A stretch of 64,000 bases of DNA from Staphylococcus pettenkoferi (GCF_026659735.1 NZ_JANSKK010000001.1:62001-126000), one strand, 5' to 3'; shown: positions 37,562 through 48,553, counted from the first letter of the stretch. Program-made: numbers and translations. The notes: a model not told the origin generated them from the sequence alone.

Positions 37562-38152
37562 ATGACACCTTCTACTACTTTTGGCGAAGCATTCTATCTA
37601 TACTGGAAGAACGCTTTTAATTTTAAGGGTCGTGCGAGACGTAGTGAATTCTGGTGGATGGTACTATGGAAATTTATTTTTATAACACCTGTATTTATCA
37701 TTAGTATATTTTGGTTAGTAATGTTTTTTTGCGCATTAATAGTAAGTTTGCTTACTTGGAGTTTGGATCCTTTAGAAAGCACAAAATATTTTTTAAATAT
37801 TATCCTTTATTACAGTATATTTATTAGTGTCATTACGTTTATTCCTACAGCTAGTCTAACTATTAGACGTTGTCACGATACAGGGTTACGAACTATATTC
37901 CCTATTATCTTATATAGTTTACACTTGCTAATTTACATATCTTCACAAGGGATCATTATAATATTAAATATTTCAAATGTGTTGAAGATGAATCCTTATA
38001 TTTCTATCGGATCGTTTATAGTATTATGTATTTATATATACTTTATAGTTATCGCTTCACTAGATAGTAAAAAAGGATGCAACAAATATGGTGAAAGTTC
38101 GAAGTATCCTTCATCTCAATATGAAGATGAGGATAAATTAAGATTAATTTAA
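37562..38152 (+). CDS. DUF805 membrane protein, copy 1
   Basis: A 196-residue DUF805 protein. N-terminal FGEAFYLYWKNAFNFKGRARRSEFWWM is the family mark, followed by four helices and the C-terminal LDSKKGCNKYGESSKYPSSQY. The ATG at 37562 follows GAGGAG by 9 bp, and the upstream frame from 37523 has no better site. Function is unknown. First of three tandem paralogues. It is the most AT-rich and the most diverged of the three, with Cys replacing the usual Arg after KKG. Confidence 0.82.
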   Translation: MTPSTTFGEAFYLYWKNAFNFKGRARRSEFWWMVLWKFIFITPVFIISIFWLVMFFCALIVSLLTWSLDPLESTKYFLNIILYYSIFISVITFIPTASLTIRRCHDTGLRTIFPIILYSLHLLIYISSQGIIIILNISNVLKMNPYISIGSFIVLCIYIYFIVIASLDSKKGCNKYGESSKYPSSQYEDEDKLRLI

Positions 38153-38184
38153 TATAAATCACAATCAGAAAAGGAGATGGTAAC

Positions 38185-38778
38185 TTGAATAAAACTGTAG
38201 GCTTTGGCCAAGCATTTAAAAACTTTTGGAAGAATTATGCTAACTTTAAAGGACGTGCAAGACGAAGTGAATATTGGTGGATGGCGTTATGGAATTTTAT
38301 CTTTTTACTTCCCGCAATAGTTTTAATGACAATTGGCTATATGCTTTTGATCGTCGGTGTTATCTCAGATCCAGAAGACCCGGAAGTTGCACCTATGGCT
38401 ATTGGATTGATTATGTTATTTATAGCAGGCATTTATGTTCTTATCTACTTCTTCGCGACTGTGGTAGCTAATTTAAGTTTAATGGTGAGACGTTTCCACG
38501 ATACAGGACGAGGCACGGCACTTCCGATTATACTTTACATTATTGCGTGGGTAATGAGTTTCTTTATACAAATATATAGTTCTTATTTTGGACAGGAAGA
38601 AGTAGGCTTAGGTACCCTTATTGTTATTTTCATAGGGAGTATAATCATTCTAGCTATTGCTATATACACGATTGTCATTGCTTGTTTAGATAGTAAAAGA
38701 GGTCGTAATCCATATGGTGAAAGCAAGAAATATCCATCCGCACAATATGGGGACGACTCGAAAGTTACAGTATTTTAA
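38185..38778 (+). CDS. DUF805 membrane protein, copy 2
   Basis: A 197-residue paralogue that begins at a TTG 8 bp after AAGGAG. The same N-terminal (FKGRARRSEYWWM) and C-terminal (LDSKRGRNPYGESKKYPSAQYGDDSK) boxes bracket four helices. The loop RRFHDTGRGTALPIIL after the second helix pair is also shared. The genes are separated by only 32 and 79 bp and are probably co-transcribed. Confidence 0.82.
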   Translation: MNKTVGFGQAFKNFWKNYANFKGRARRSEYWWMALWNFIFLLPAIVLMTIGYMLLIVGVISDPEDPEVAPMAIGLIMLFIAGIYVLIYFFATVVANLSLMVRRFHDTGRGTALPIILYIIAWVMSFFIQIYSSYFGQEEVGLGTLIVIFIGSIIILAIAIYTIVIACLDSKRGRNPYGESKKYPSAQYGDDSKVTVF

Positions 38779-38857
38779 GTAAATATTAAAATTGTAAATA
38801 AGAGGCCATATAATAAGATTTGTTTCAGCATCATGATACAACAAAGGAGACATCAAA

Positions 38858-39478
38858 ATGAATGAACCTGTCACATTTAAGCAAGCATTTAAAAGTTATT
38901 GGGAAAATTCCTTTAATATTAAAGGACGTGCACGTTCAAGTGAGGTCTGGTGGATGGTACTGGGGAATTTTCTAATGTTACTACCTATCCCCTTGTATAT
39001 TATCTTCATACCTTTATTAATTTTTACAATGGGGATGATGGATGACTCATTAGACTATACTTTATTGAAGACGTTGGGTTTGCTTGTATTTTATATATAT
39101 GCATATATTATTATCACTTTTATTCCTAATTTAAGTTTAATCTTGCGACGTTTTCATGACATAGGACAACATGGTATTATACAAATCTGTTTTTTTACAT
39201 TGACGTTTATATTAAATTCTGGCCTTGTCTTTTATATATTAGGGTCGGGGATAAATAAAATAAATCATTATACTATGATTTCTAACGAGACGAGAATCGA
39301 TAATATGTTGTTCTTCGAGGCGTTCATGACGGTTGCACAATGTTTAACTTTTATCATGTTTATTTACTTTATCGTCATTGCTTGTTTAGATAGTAAAAAG
39401 GGACGCAATAAATACGGTGAAAGCACGAAGTATCCATCCGCACAATATGGAGACGACTCGAAATTAAGTATCTTCTAG
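38858..39478 (+). CDS. DUF805 membrane protein, copy 3
   Basis: A 206-residue paralogue with the boxes NIKGRARSSEVWWM and LDSKKGRNKYGESTKYPSAQYGDDSK. One Arg of the first box is changed to Ser. There is an additional extracellular stretch between the last two helices. AAAGGAG precedes the ATG. A terminator with an 11-bp stem follows at 39483-39550. Confidence 0.82.
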   Translation: MNEPVTFKQAFKSYWENSFNIKGRARSSEVWWMVLGNFLMLLPIPLYIIFIPLLIFTMGMMDDSLDYTLLKTLGLLVFYIYAYIIITFIPNLSLILRRFHDIGQHGIIQICFFTLTFILNSGLVFYILGSGINKINHYTMISNETRIDNMLFFEAFMTVAQCLTFIMFIYFIVIACLDSKKGRNKYGESTKYPSAQYGDDSKLSIF

Positions 39479-39482
39479 TTAG

Positions 39483-39550
39483 CAATCCTGAAATGTTAGA
39501 TTTTCCAGCATTATTTAAAAAAATGGAGAGTCTAGGGTTTCAGGATTGTT
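39483..39550 (+). terminator. Terminator of the DUF805 cluster
   Basis: CAATCCTGAAA (39483-39493) pairs with TTTCAGGATTG (39538-39548). The loop is long (about 44 bases) and the T-run is weak. Confidence 0.6.
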
Positions 39551-39751
39551 GTATATGATGAGAAAGCGCTTTATAAGTTCAATATATAGAAAAATTGCAT
39601 ACTAAAATTTGCATGTTCGCCTAGAATTAAATTTGACTAAATTGTTACAATATAGTTAAAGGTAAGTAAAATAAATCTGACAATTAAATACTGAAGATAA
39701 AGAGAAGTTTCAGAAGATGTTTGAAGAGTTTGATTGAAAGGAAGTAAGGTT

Positions 39752-40762
39752 ATGTTTGCTGAAATTGAACACCAACGTGATGGCTTAGATTTGATCAAGA
39801 TCAACAACGAGGAAACGAAGATTGTCTTTACGAATTATGGTGCGCGTATTGTGTCATGGAAATACGATGACAACAATATCGTGTTAGGGAATGTTGTCGA
39901 AGCGGATGAATTCTATCGAGAGAATCCATTCAAATTTGGTGCTACGGTCGGTCGCTATGGTGGACGTATTGAGAATGGTCAGTTTCAACTGAACGATACG
40001 ACTTACCAACTCGAGTAGAATGATGGCGCACATCATTTACATGGTGGTACGAACGGTTTGGATACACGCTTCTTCAACTATGACATTCAAGAAGAAGCCA
40101 ACCGCGTAAAGATTATCTTTACGACACAACTTCGCAGTGAAGAAGATGGGTATCCAGGAGACATGGATATTCAAGTCATCCATACGTATGATATGGAACA
40201 TCGATGGTCAGTAGAGTACAAAGCAGCTTCAACTGAACGTACATTGTTTAATCCGATTAACCATGTCTATTTCAATTTGAATCGCGACAATAATGTGATT
40301 GATAACCACTATCTCGTGAGTGACAAATTGAACATGTATCCGTTAAATAAAGAACGTTTAGTTCAATCTACGGAACCTATTGATTTAACGAAAGAATTCC
40401 ATACGTCACGCATTCAACTAGATGACATCTTTAATTGCGGTGGCGCGAATATTTGTGATCAGATTAATCAGTTTGGTGGTTTAGATCATCCTTTCGCTCC
40501 AGAAGAGGGTCGGATGACAGTAGAGAATAATAACTTTTCTTTAGAAGTAGAAACAGATATGCCGAATATCGTAATTTATACTTTAAATGACAGTAAAGAT
40601 TGGCACAGTAGTTTCAATATTTATAAACCGCATTCAGGTTTCACATTAGAAACGCAATGTTTACCTAACGATATTAATATTTTTGGTGAAGAAGCTAAAA
40701 GTATTTTAGAAGCAGAGCAACCATTTTACTCAAAAACGTCATATCGTATTACAAAAAAGTAA
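39752..40762 (+). pseudogene. galM: Aldose 1-epimerase interrupted by an in-frame TAG
   Basis: Aldose 1-epimerase (mutarotase) of about 335 codons. The frame is intact apart from one TAG at 40016-40018, codon 89: …NDTTYQLE-stop-NDGAHHLHGGTNGLDTRFF… The family reads E-(K/Q)-NDGxHHLHGG here, so one base change from CAG, AAG or GAG explains it. The catalytic His (HLHGG) and the rest of the protein lie after the stop without other damage, so the event is recent or the stop is read through. AAGGAAG lies 7 bp before the ATG. It lies just upstream of rpiA. Confidence 0.85.
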
Positions 40763-40835
40763 GGTTTCGTCTAGGACTTTCACACATTCTCATGTACAAT
40801 AAAGGTAAAATAACGCATGGTAAAGGGGAAGCATA

Positions 40836-41525
40836 ATGGATTCGAAACAACTGAAATTGAGCACATTTGACGATGCTTTGAATCACATTCACGACAATAT
40901 GGTGTTGGGCATTGGCTCTGGGTCAACGATAGAGCTACTCGTGCCTAAGATTGCGGACAAAGTTGAGCGTGAAGGTTTAGATCTCATAGGCGTTTGTACG
41001 TCCAATAAGACGGCTTATATCGCGAAAGAACGCGGTTTGAAAATCGTGGATGTCAATGATGTCGACCATGTCGATGTCGCGATTGATGGCGCAGACGAAA
41101 TCGATGGTCATCTCAATCTGATTAAAGGTGGCGGGGGCGCTTTATTTAGAGAGAAAGTGATCGATTCAATGGCGCGTAAATTCATCGTCGTAGCGGATGA
41201 ATCAAAGACAGTCGATTACTTAGGACAGACGTTTAAGCTGCCCGTTGAGGTGGATAAATTTAACTGGCTCTTGATAGCGAAAAGAATTGAGAAAGATAAG
41301 AATGTCAAAGCAATTCGTCGAATGGCAGATGATGTGCCATTTATTACTGATAATGGGAATTACATTCTCGACTTAGTGCTTTATGAAAAGATTAACCCTT
41401 ATGAAATGCATGAGTATCTTATCCATTTGATTGGTGTGTTAGAAACAGGCTACTTCTTAGATACAGCAGAAGAGGCCATTGTCGGTACACAGGATGGTGT
41501 GAAGATACAATATAAAGATGAATAA
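40836..41525 (+). CDS. rpiA: Ribose-5-phosphate isomerase A
   Basis: Interconverts ribose 5-phosphate and ribulose 5-phosphate. It has 229 residues, with the phosphate loop GIGSGSTIE near residue 27, AIDGADEIDG near 84 (catalytic Asp) and KGGGGALFREKVID near 97 (catalytic Glu, Lys). Complete and normal in length. AAAGGGGAAGC precedes the ATG. Confidence 0.95.
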   Translation: MDSKQLKLSTFDDALNHIHDNMVLGIGSGSTIELLVPKIADKVEREGLDLIGVCTSNKTAYIAKERGLKIVDVNDVDHVDVAIDGADEIDGHLNLIKGGGGALFREKVIDSMARKFIVVADESKTVDYLGQTFKLPVEVDKFNWLLIAKRIEKDKNVKAIRRMADDVPFITDNGNYILDLVLYEKINPYEMHEYLIHLIGVLETGYFLDTAEEAIVGTQDGVKIQYKDE

Positions 41526-41531
41526 ATAGAA

Positions 41532-41569
41532 GAAAGCACTCAACGCGTGAGTACGGGTTGAGTGCTTTC
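41532..41569. terminator. Terminator between rpiA and lyrA
   Basis: GAAAGCACTCAAC pairs with GTTGAGTGCTTTC, 13 bp and perfect. It is flanked by convergent genes. Confidence 0.8.
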
Positions 41570-41588
41570 GTATGTTTAGAGCGCCTAA

Positions 41589-42857
41589 TTAGCGGCGATG
41601 ATTATGTTCATTCTTTAAATTGAAAGATGTGCGTTCGCCTTGTTTATCTTCAGTGTGTTCAGCTTTGTCCTGTTCAGTGGGGCGTTTAATTGTATCTTCA
41701 CTGTGTTCTACTGAAGCTTGTGCACGTTCGAGTGCCTCTGAATCAGTTGAAGTAGTGGCGTCATCTGACTTGTGAGATTCAGACGTTGCTGCCTTCTCTT
41801 GTGTTTTTGTTTCTTTTGACTGGTCTTGAGTTGATGCGTCTTTATTGTTTTGATCTTTGCTAGCTTTTGTTGATACAGCACCAGCAGTTGTGGCGCCAGC
41901 GGTTGCAGTCTTAGCTTGGTCATCATCTGAAGTTGTCTTATCTTTTTCGTCAGCAGTAGACGGTGCTTTTTTGTGCTTAGCGTTCGCCTTTTTACGATCA
42001 TCAGCTGTTTCTAAATCACTGTCATCATTCAAGTGGTCCATGTAGTTATTAGCTTCGACTTCGTCTAAACTTTTACGTGTGAAGAGGTAAGTCACACCAC
42101 GAATGATTAACGTTAAGAGAATATATCCTGCAGCCACTACTGTAGTAGCTAACGCGATCACTTTCATGGCGAAGACGTTGCCTAACTCTTCGTTGAATAG
42201 AAAGACGAGGCCAAAGGACATCGCTGCGTGGAATAGCGTTGCGATATAAATCGTGCGACCTTTCGTAGCTCTGATAAGTTCACCTATTAACATACTGAAA
42301 GCAAAGGCATAGAGTATGCTATAAAGTGTGTAAGTGAAACTAAACTCTAAATGCACGTTAACGATGGCGTAAATAATACCAACCACGATAGACGCAAAGA
42401 ATGTGTTGAGTTTCGTTTCTAAAACGTTCTGTAAATAAGAACGGAAGCCAAGTTCGATGATAAAGGCCATAATTAATTGACCGATTAATACTGAAGTGAC
42501 GGATACAGATAAGTCATCTCCTTGTAGCAGAATAAAGCTATCTGCGAACACGTTGAAACTAACCATACATAGAATAAAGATGAGTGCAGGGAGTATCAAC
42601 GCGAGAATCATGCGTTCGATTACTTTAAAGCTCAAAGTAAATTTCATGCTTTGTAATTGTATTTGTCGATGTTTAAAAATAATTATACAAATGATTGCTG
42701 CCACGAGTGGTGCAATGGAACGGATATCAAATAGATAGCGCTTCACATGAATGGCGCGTTGGAAATCGCCGAGAATCATATGGAGCACTTCTGTAATAAT
42801 AAAGAAGATGAAGACCATCATTGCCCACTGGAATCCCGATATTCGTGTCTGTTTCAT
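41589..42857 (-). CDS. lyrA: CPBP-family membrane protein LyrA/SpdC
   Basis: A 422-residue protein with about eight helices containing a CPBP/Abi domain (residues about 130-235) and a disordered C-terminal tail of about 150 residues rich in Lys, Asp, Thr and Ala. Its position next to rpiA and hutG, its size and its layout match S. aureus LyrA (SpdC), which affects wall hydrolysis, surface display and the WalK kinase. The first protease motif EExxxR reads IELGFR: the leading Glu is missing, so catalysis is doubtful, as reported for SpdC. The ATG at 42857 follows GGAGGG. The in-frame ATG at 42893 lacks a site. Confidence 0.85.
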   Translation of the reverse strand: MKQTRISGFQWAMMVFIFFIITEVLHMILGDFQRAIHVKRYLFDIRSIAPLVAAIICIIIFKHRQIQLQSMKFTLSFKVIERMILALILPALIFILCMVSFNVFADSFILLQGDDLSVSVTSVLIGQLIMAFIIELGFRSYLQNVLETKLNTFFASIVVGIIYAIVNVHLEFSFTYTLYSILYAFAFSMLIGELIRATKGRTIYIATLFHAAMSFGLVFLFNEELGNVFAMKVIALATTVVAAGYILLTLIIRGVTYLFTRKSLDEVEANNYMDHLNDDSDLETADDRKKANAKHKKAPSTADEKDKTTSDDDQAKTATAGATTAGAVSTKASKDQNNKDASTQDQSKETKTQEKAATSESHKSDDATTSTDSEALERAQASVEHSEDTIKRPTEQDKAEHTEDKQGERTSFNLKNEHNHRR

Positions 42858-43148
42858 TATGTACCCTCCAATAAGGTGTTCAAAAAAATTCATTTATTGT
42901 CAATTATACATAACAGTGCGTTTTAAATAAAACAGATTCGCGAATTTATCATTGAAATGTAATAGTGTTAACAAAATTTTACCTAAATGAAATATTTAGG
43001 GGACAGGGGATTAAAAGGCGGTCACAACGGTCGTTCTCTGCATAAATAGTGGCTGGGTTTAGTCACATTGAAGACGGGAAATTAGAAATTGTAAATACAA
43101 TGGTGTAAGCGTATACTGAGAGATGTAAAGATTAAAAGGGGGAGCATT
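42858..43148. other. lyrA/hutG divergent intergenic region
   Basis: About 290 bp, AT-rich. AAAGGGGGAGC directly before hutG is its binding site. A -10-like TACTGA/TACAAT region lies near 43100. No operator or RNA element stands out. Confidence 0.4.
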
Positions 43149-44084
43149 ATGTATAAAGAACCACAAAAAGATCTTTGGACAGGTCGTTTAGACAGTGAAA
43201 CGAACCCGAGACAGTTCCGTCATTTCCAAACAGTGAACTTTGGTAATCTAAAGGAAGATGCGCCATCATCTCAACGCAGTGGGGTTGGAATGATCGGTTA
43301 CGCAGTAGATTACGGTGTCAAACTCAATAAAGGTCGTGTAGGTGCGAAAGAAGGTCCGAATGCGATTAAAGGTGCTTTCGCTTCGCTACCGATGTTTGGT
43401 GACACTGAAGTTACGGATTATGGTAACGTGGAGCATGAAGATGATCGACCATTAGAAGAGACCCAACAAGAATTTGCGCAACTTGTTTCTCGTTCTATTC
43501 AACGTCATCGTCAGACATTCTTGCTCGGTGGCGGACATGATATTGCATATGCGCAATATTTAGGGATCAGAGATGCGTACCCAGATGAATCTATCGGTGT
43601 CATCAATATTGATGCGCATTTCGATACACGCGAAGAGTCTGGTTCAACGTCTGGTACGAGCTTTAGACAGATCCTTGAACAAGATGATAATGCTGATTAT
43701 TTCGTGCTTGGTATTCAACAAAGTGCGAATACGCAAGGACTCTTTGATTACGCAGATGAGAAAGATGTCTCTTACGTCTTCGTAGACGAGCTGTTACATC
43801 AAGTTTCTCCTCCAGTTAAGGACAAGATTGAACGTTATATTCATGACCACGATGTGATTATGTTTACGATTTGTATGGATGTCATCGATAGTGCCTTTGC
43901 ACCTGGTGTGAGTGCAGCGGCAGTATTAGGACTATATCCGCACATTGTGTTAGAGTTGGCAAAACGCATTATCCCAAGCGATAAAGTGTCAACAATCAGT
44001 ATTGCTGAAACGAATCCAACTTATGATGTGGACAATCGTACAGCGAAGTTAACAGCGAATTTCTTCCACCACTTTATAAAATAA
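43149..44084 (+). CDS. hutG: Formimidoylglutamase HutG
   Basis: Mn-dependent ureohydrolase that splits N-formimidoyl-glutamate into glutamate and formamide, the last step of this histidine degradation route. 311 residues. Metal ligands are in GGGHDIAY near 127, NIDAHFDTR near 154 and CMDVIDSAFAPGVSA near 242. It is separated from hutU and hutI by the divergent regulator gene and has its own terminator. hutH (histidase) is not in the window. Confidence 0.93.
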   Translation: MYKEPQKDLWTGRLDSETNPRQFRHFQTVNFGNLKEDAPSSQRSGVGMIGYAVDYGVKLNKGRVGAKEGPNAIKGAFASLPMFGDTEVTDYGNVEHEDDRPLEETQQEFAQLVSRSIQRHRQTFLLGGGHDIAYAQYLGIRDAYPDESIGVINIDAHFDTREESGSTSGTSFRQILEQDDNADYFVLGIQQSANTQGLFDYADEKDVSYVFVDELLHQVSPPVKDKIERYIHDHDVIMFTICMDVIDSAFAPGVSAAAVLGLYPHIVLELAKRIIPSDKVSTISIAETNPTYDVDNRTAKLTANFFHHFIK

Positions 44085-44089
44085 GTTAG

Positions 44090-44130
44090 AAAATAGGTGC
44101 AGAAGTCATAGCGATTTCTGCACCTATTTT
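44090..44130 (+). terminator. hutG terminator
   Basis: AAAATAGGTGCAGAA (44090-44104) pairs perfectly with TTCTGCACCTATTTT (44116-44130). Confidence 0.9.
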
Positions 44131-44281
44131 ATGCGCTTTGGTAAAATGCTTACCAAATGACGATGATTCATACCACACCTTTGTGAGTGGAGGGAGCGGA
44201 AGGGAAAGTTTTGTATTAACGATGCTCTCTGTTCGCCACAATTGGATACCTCTCTTCACTTCATCGTGATTATTCTTTCTA

Positions 44282-45154
44282 CTATATATCCCAATATTCT
44301 TTACTGTATTGAATAATTGATTTCACGTTGTCTGAGTGTTGGCGTTTCTTCAAATAATTGATGTACAATGCTCGGCTCATCTTAGGTTTAATTTCAAACG
44401 CGTCTAAATCTCGTGCATTATAAGATTGGTAATATACGCGTGGGAGAACGGCGTAGCCCATACCACGATGTACATAGTTCAATGCGGTTTCGAAGCGGTC
44501 AGATTCCACAATGATATTCGGGTGAATACCGATGCGCGTACAATAGTCATCTAAATGTTTTCTTACTTGAGACCCTTTATTTGGCACGATAAGCGGTAGA
44601 TTCTCAATTGACATCGACTGCTTACGTGGAAATTCATCCTTAGGTGTGAGCAAGACGTATGATTCTTTGTAAAGTGGGATGGAAGTAATATGTTCGTGCT
44701 TAATTTCTTCATTTGAAATTGCCACATGGTGATTAAAGTTGAGTAAACTATCGGTAACTTCATTCATATCATGAACTTCAGAAATCATATAGCGCTGATC
44801 CTGATATTCCGCATGGTGACGTGCGAGGACCTGCGACATCCATTGGCTCGTCGATTCCAACAACGCAATTTTTATTTTCGGTGTGTCACTCAAGTTTAAA
44901 TCATACATTTTCTCCATCGTTTGTTTGTAATTTTGTACAAGTTTAATCGCATGATGATAAAACTGGATTCCTTTCTCAGTAATCTGAATCTGTTTCGTCG
45001 TCCGATAAAATAAATCATAGCCAAGCCGTTCTTCCATTTTTTTAATCGTAGCAGTAAGAGAAGGTTGGCTGATATGTAAGAAATCAGCTGCTTTAGTAAA
45101 GCTATTATTATCAACGACTGCGATAAAATATTCTAATTGAAGAATTTTAATCAT
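44282..45154 (-). CDS. hutR: LysR-family regulator of histidine utilisation
   Basis: A 290-residue LysR regulator. The N-terminal winged helix contains AADFLHISQPSLTATIKKMEERLG (residues about 22-45). The effector domain follows with no distinctive motif. It sits between hutG and hutUI and is divergent from hutU, so it very likely controls both. An inverted repeat with LysR-type spacing lies in the divergent promoter. The symbol is from the S. aureus equivalent and should be taken as positional. Confidence 0.85.
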   Translation of the reverse strand: MIKILQLEYFIAVVDNNSFTKAADFLHISQPSLTATIKKMEERLGYDLFYRTTKQIQITEKGIQFYHHAIKLVQNYKQTMEKMYDLNLSDTPKIKIALLESTSQWMSQVLARHHAEYQDQRYMISEVHDMNEVTDSLLNFNHHVAISNEEIKHEHITSIPLYKESYVLLTPKDEFPRKQSMSIENLPLIVPNKGSQVRKHLDDYCTRIGIHPNIIVESDRFETALNYVHRGMGYAVLPRVYYQSYNARDLDAFEIKPKMSRALYINYLKKRQHSDNVKSIIQYSKEYWDI

Positions 45155-45170
45155 AAAGCACCTCTAAAGT

Positions 45171-45239
45171 ATTTATAGTTTATGTTTATAAATGATTAGT
45201 TTATTTATATTGGTAGTCTATATCTAACTACGATATAAT
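45171..45239 (+). promoter_or_regulatory. hutR/hutU divergent operator and hutU promoter
   Basis: ATTTATA (45171-45177), 9 bases, TATAAAT (45187-45193) is a perfect inverted repeat. hutU's -35 TTGGTA (45210-45215) and -10 TATAAT (45234-45239) place it near -64, where LysR regulators bind. The hutU leader is then over 200 nt and contains the hairpin GAGTGAGAG (45371-45379) with CTTTCACTC (45407-45415). Confidence 0.6.
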
Positions 45240-45458
45240 AAAAGCGTAACGCACTGAAAAATAGGTGAACGAGAAAAAGTGAATAGTTAGAAATTTATGA
45301 ATTTGTACTCGTCACTTATCATTTCACGCAACACGTTAATGTCACTAAGCATCAAGTTAACGCAGCAGGAGAGTGAGAGTTGAATTGTCCAGTGATAACT
45401 AGAAAGCTTTCACTCACGGAACAAAGGGTTAATTACAATCAGATGAGGAGTGTATATC

Positions 45459-47120
45459 ATGAGAAAGATTCAAGCAAAGAAAGGTTTAGACATCGAATGT
45501 AAAGATTGGGAACAAGAAGCAGTATTACGTATGTTATACAATAACTTAGACCCAGAGGTAGCTGAAAGACCAGAAGACCTCGTAGTATACGGTGGTATTG
45601 GTCGTGCAGCACGTAACTGGGAATCATTCGAAGCGATTGAAGAAACATTGAGAAACTTAGAGAAAGACGAAACAATGCTTGTTCAATCAGGTAAACCTGT
45701 CGCAGTCTTCAAGACACATGATGAAGCACCACGCGTATTAATCTCAAACTCAGTGCTCGTACCTGAATGGGCAAACTGGGATCATTTTAACGAATTAGAT
45801 AAAAAAGGTTTAATGATGTATGGTCAAATGACTGCAGGTAGCTGGATTTACATCGGCTCTCAAGGTATCGTACAAGGTACTTACGAAACATTTGGCGAAC
45901 TTGCTAACCAAAACTATGATGGTAAGTTAAACGGTACAATCACTTTAACTGCTGGTCTTGGCGGTATGGGCGGTGCGCAACCACTCGCTGTTACTATGAA
46001 CGGTGGGGTAGTCATCGCTGTTGAAGTAGATGAAACTCGTATCGACAAACGAATCAAGACACGCTACTGTGACGTGAAGACAGATAGCTTAGACGAAGCA
46101 TTACGTATGGCTCAAGAAGCGAAAGACAAAGGCGAACCACTTTCTATCGCTTTATTAGGTAACGCAGTAGACGTACACAAAGAAATCTTAGACCGTGACT
46201 TCCACATCGATATCATCACTGACCAAACTAGTGCGCATGACCCATTAAATGGTTATGTACCACAAGGTTACAGTGTTGAAGAAGCAAACAAATATCGTGA
46301 AGAAGATCCTAAGAGCTATGTGAAAGAATCTGAAGCTTCTATGGCGAAACATGTGGAATACATGCTTGAATTCCAAAAACGCGGCGCTATTGCATTCGAC
46401 TATGGTAACAACATCCGCCAAGTTGCATACAATAATGGCGTAGAGAATGCGTTCGACTTCCCTGGATTCGTTCCAGCATACATTCGTCCATTATTCTGTG
46501 AAGGTAAAGGACCTTTCCGTTTCGCTGCATTAAGTGGTGATCCTAAAGACATCGAACGTGCGGACGAAGAAATGAAGAAATTATTCCCTGAAGACGAGAA
46601 ATTAAATCGTTGGTTAGACTTAGCTTCTGAAAAGATCGAATATCAAGGTTTACCATCTCGTATTGCATGGTTAGGTTACGGCGATCGTGCGAAGATGGGA
46701 TTAGCATTAAACCGCTTAGTTCGTGAAGGTGAAATCTCTGCACCAATCGTTATCGGACGTGACCATTTAGACTCTGGTTCAGTAGCAAGTCCAAACCGTG
46801 AAACTGAATCTATGAGAGACGGTTCAGACGCAGTAGGTGACTGGGCTGTACTTAACGCACTTATCAACACAGCTGCAGGTGGCTCATGGATTTCATTCCA
46901 CCACGGTGGCGGTGTAGGTATGGGTTACTCTCTACACGCAGGTATGGTTATCGTAGCTGACGGTTCTGAGAAAGCAGAACGTCGTTTAGAACGCGTACTT
47001 ACTACAGATCCGGGTATGGGTGTAGTACGTCACGCTGATGCTGGTTATGAAAAAGCGATCGAAGTGGCTAAAGAAAAAGGTATCCAAATACCAACAATTA
47101 CTAACAAGGGTGATAAATAA
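45459..47120 (+). CDS. hutU: Urocanate hydratase HutU
   Basis: Second step of histidine degradation: urocanate to imidazolone propionate, using a tightly bound NAD+. 553 residues. [37 protein letters not shown] (NAD loop) and [18 protein letters not shown] are the family blocks. ATG at 45459 follows GAGGAG by 9 bp. A GTG nine bases earlier is less likely. The stop overlaps the hutI start (TAATG). Strong codon bias suggests high expression when induced. Confidence 0.96.
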   Translation: MRKIQAKKGLDIECKDWEQEAVLRMLYNNLDPEVAERPEDLVVYGGIGRAARNWESFEAIEETLRNLEKDETMLVQSGKPVAVFKTHDEAPRVLISNSVLVPEWANWDHFNELDKKGLMMYGQMTAGSWIYIGSQGIVQGTYETFGELANQNYDGKLNGTITLTAGLGGMGGAQPLAVTMNGGVVIAVEVDETRIDKRIKTRYCDVKTDSLDEALRMAQEAKDKGEPLSIALLGNAVDVHKEILDRDFHIDIITDQTSAHDPLNGYVPQGYSVEEANKYREEDPKSYVKESEASMAKHVEYMLEFQKRGAIAFDYGNNIRQVAYNNGVENAFDFPGFVPAYIRPLFCEGKGPFRFAALSGDPKDIERADEEMKKLFPEDEKLNRWLDLASEKIEYQGLPSRIAWLGYGDRAKMGLALNRLVREGEISAPIVIGRDHLDSGSVASPNRETESMRDGSDAVGDWAVLNALINTAAGGSWISFHHGGGVGMGYSLHAGMVIVADGSEKAERRLERVLTTDPGMGVVRHADAGYEKAIEVAKEKGIQIPTITNKGDK

Positions 47121-48361
47121 TGAACGACTTATTGATCCAAAATATCGGCCAATTACTTTTACCAAAGTCAACAGACAAACCGTTAAAAGGTAAAGAATTA
47201 GACGAGCTAGAAATTGTTGAAAATGGTACAGTCGTTGTTAAAGACGGCAAAGTTGTCTACTCAGGACCACACACTGACGAGTACGAAGCTGAGAAGACGA
47301 TTGATGCGACAGGCAAAGTCGTATCTCCTGCACTCGTTGAAGCGCATACACACTTAGTGCACGGTGGTTCTCGTGAACATGAAATGTCATTGAAACGCCA
47401 AGGTGTTTCTTACTTAGAAATCCTTGAACAAGGCGGAGGTATCTTATCTACAGTTGAAGCTACACGTAACGCTTCAGAAGATGAACTTTTCAAAAAAGCT
47501 GAAAAAGATATCTTAACTATGGTTGAACATGGTGTGTTAACAATTGAATGTAAAAGTGGTTACGGCTTAGACAGAGAGAACGAATTGAAACAATTACGTG
47601 TCGCTCATCGCTTAGCTGACAAATATGGCTTAAGAATCAAACACACATTCTTAGGGCCACACGCCGTACCGAAAGATGCTGAATCTAACCAAGCATTCTT
47701 ACAAGAGATGATTGATCTCTTACCAGAAATGAAAGAATACGCGGACTTCGCAGATATCTTCTGTGAAACAGATGTCTTCTCAGTAGAAGAATCTAGACGT
47801 TATATGCAAGCAGCGAAAGAACAAGGTTTCAAAGTGAAAATTCATGCTGACGAAATCGATCCATTAGGTGGTTTAGGCTTAGCTATCGACGAAGGTGCGA
47901 TTTCAGGTGACCACCTCGTTGCTTCAAGTGACGAAGACAAAGCGAAGTTAAGCGACAGCGAAACAGTAGCCGTCTTATTACCAGGTACTACATTCTATCT
48001 TGGCAAAGAAGAATACGCAGACGCACGTGGTATGATCGACAACAATGGTGCCATTGCGATTGCTACAGACTTCAACCCAGGTAGTTGTGTAACAAACAAC
48101 CTTCAACTCGTAATGTCTATCGCGGCATTGAAATTGAAATTAACACCAAACGAAATTTGGAACGCGGTTACAGTGAACGCTGCGAAAGCGATTGATGCAG
48201 ACGCAGGTACGATCAACGAAGGTGACACTGCAGATATCGTTGTATGGGATGCACCTAACCATGAATATATTCCATACCACTACGGTATCAACCATGCTCA
48301 ATATGTGATTCAGAATGGTAAAATGATTGCTGATAATACATTCAGCATCGATGCTAAATAA
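47120..48361 (+). CDS. hutI: Imidazolonepropionase HutI
   Basis: Third step: opens imidazolone propionate to formimidoylglutamate. Amidohydrolase of 413 residues. Metal ligands are in [11 protein letters not shown] near 76, [12 protein letters not shown] near 245 and [10 protein letters not shown] near 318. The coupled TAATG start shows one transcript with hutU. A strong terminator follows. Confidence 0.96.
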   Translation: MNDLLIQNIGQLLLPKSTDKPLKGKELDELEIVENGTVVVKDGKVVYSGPHTDEYEAEKTIDATGKVVSPALVEAHTHLVHGGSREHEMSLKRQGVSYLEILEQGGGILSTVEATRNASEDELFKKAEKDILTMVEHGVLTIECKSGYGLDRENELKQLRVAHRLADKYGLRIKHTFLGPHAVPKDAESNQAFLQEMIDLLPEMKEYADFADIFCETDVFSVEESRRYMQAAKEQGFKVKIHADEIDPLGGLGLAIDEGAISGDHLVASSDEDKAKLSDSETVAVLLPGTTFYLGKEEYADARGMIDNNGAIAIATDFNPGSCVTNNLQLVMSIAALKLKLTPNEIWNAVTVNAAKAIDADAGTINEGDTADIVVWDAPNHEYIPYHYGINHAQYVIQNGKMIADNTFSIDAK

Positions 48362-48416
48362 GTTGAGAAAGTGACGACTTTCAGAGAAAAAAGCAATATA
48401 ATTTAAGATTACACGT

Positions 48417-48453
48417 ACGGAGGGACTTTCTAGATGAAGGTTCCTCTGTTTTT
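48417..48453 (+). terminator. hutUI terminator
   Basis: ACGGAGGGACTTTC (48417-48430) pairs with GAAGGTTCCTCTGT (48436-48449) over 14 positions, including G·T pairs, with a 5-base loop and a T-run. Confidence 0.85.
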
Positions 48454-48553
48454 ATGAACTAAAAAAGTGCAATTGTATTTCGAATCTAACAAATATTTAG
48501 AAAATTGTGTTACTATAGTATTATATTCAATAACATAAAGAGGAGAGGATAAG

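Noticed and set aside
45401..45414. CcpA cre site in the hutU leader
   Set aside because: The centre is GC, not CG, and the flanks do not fit; the sequence is better explained as an arm of the leader hairpin.
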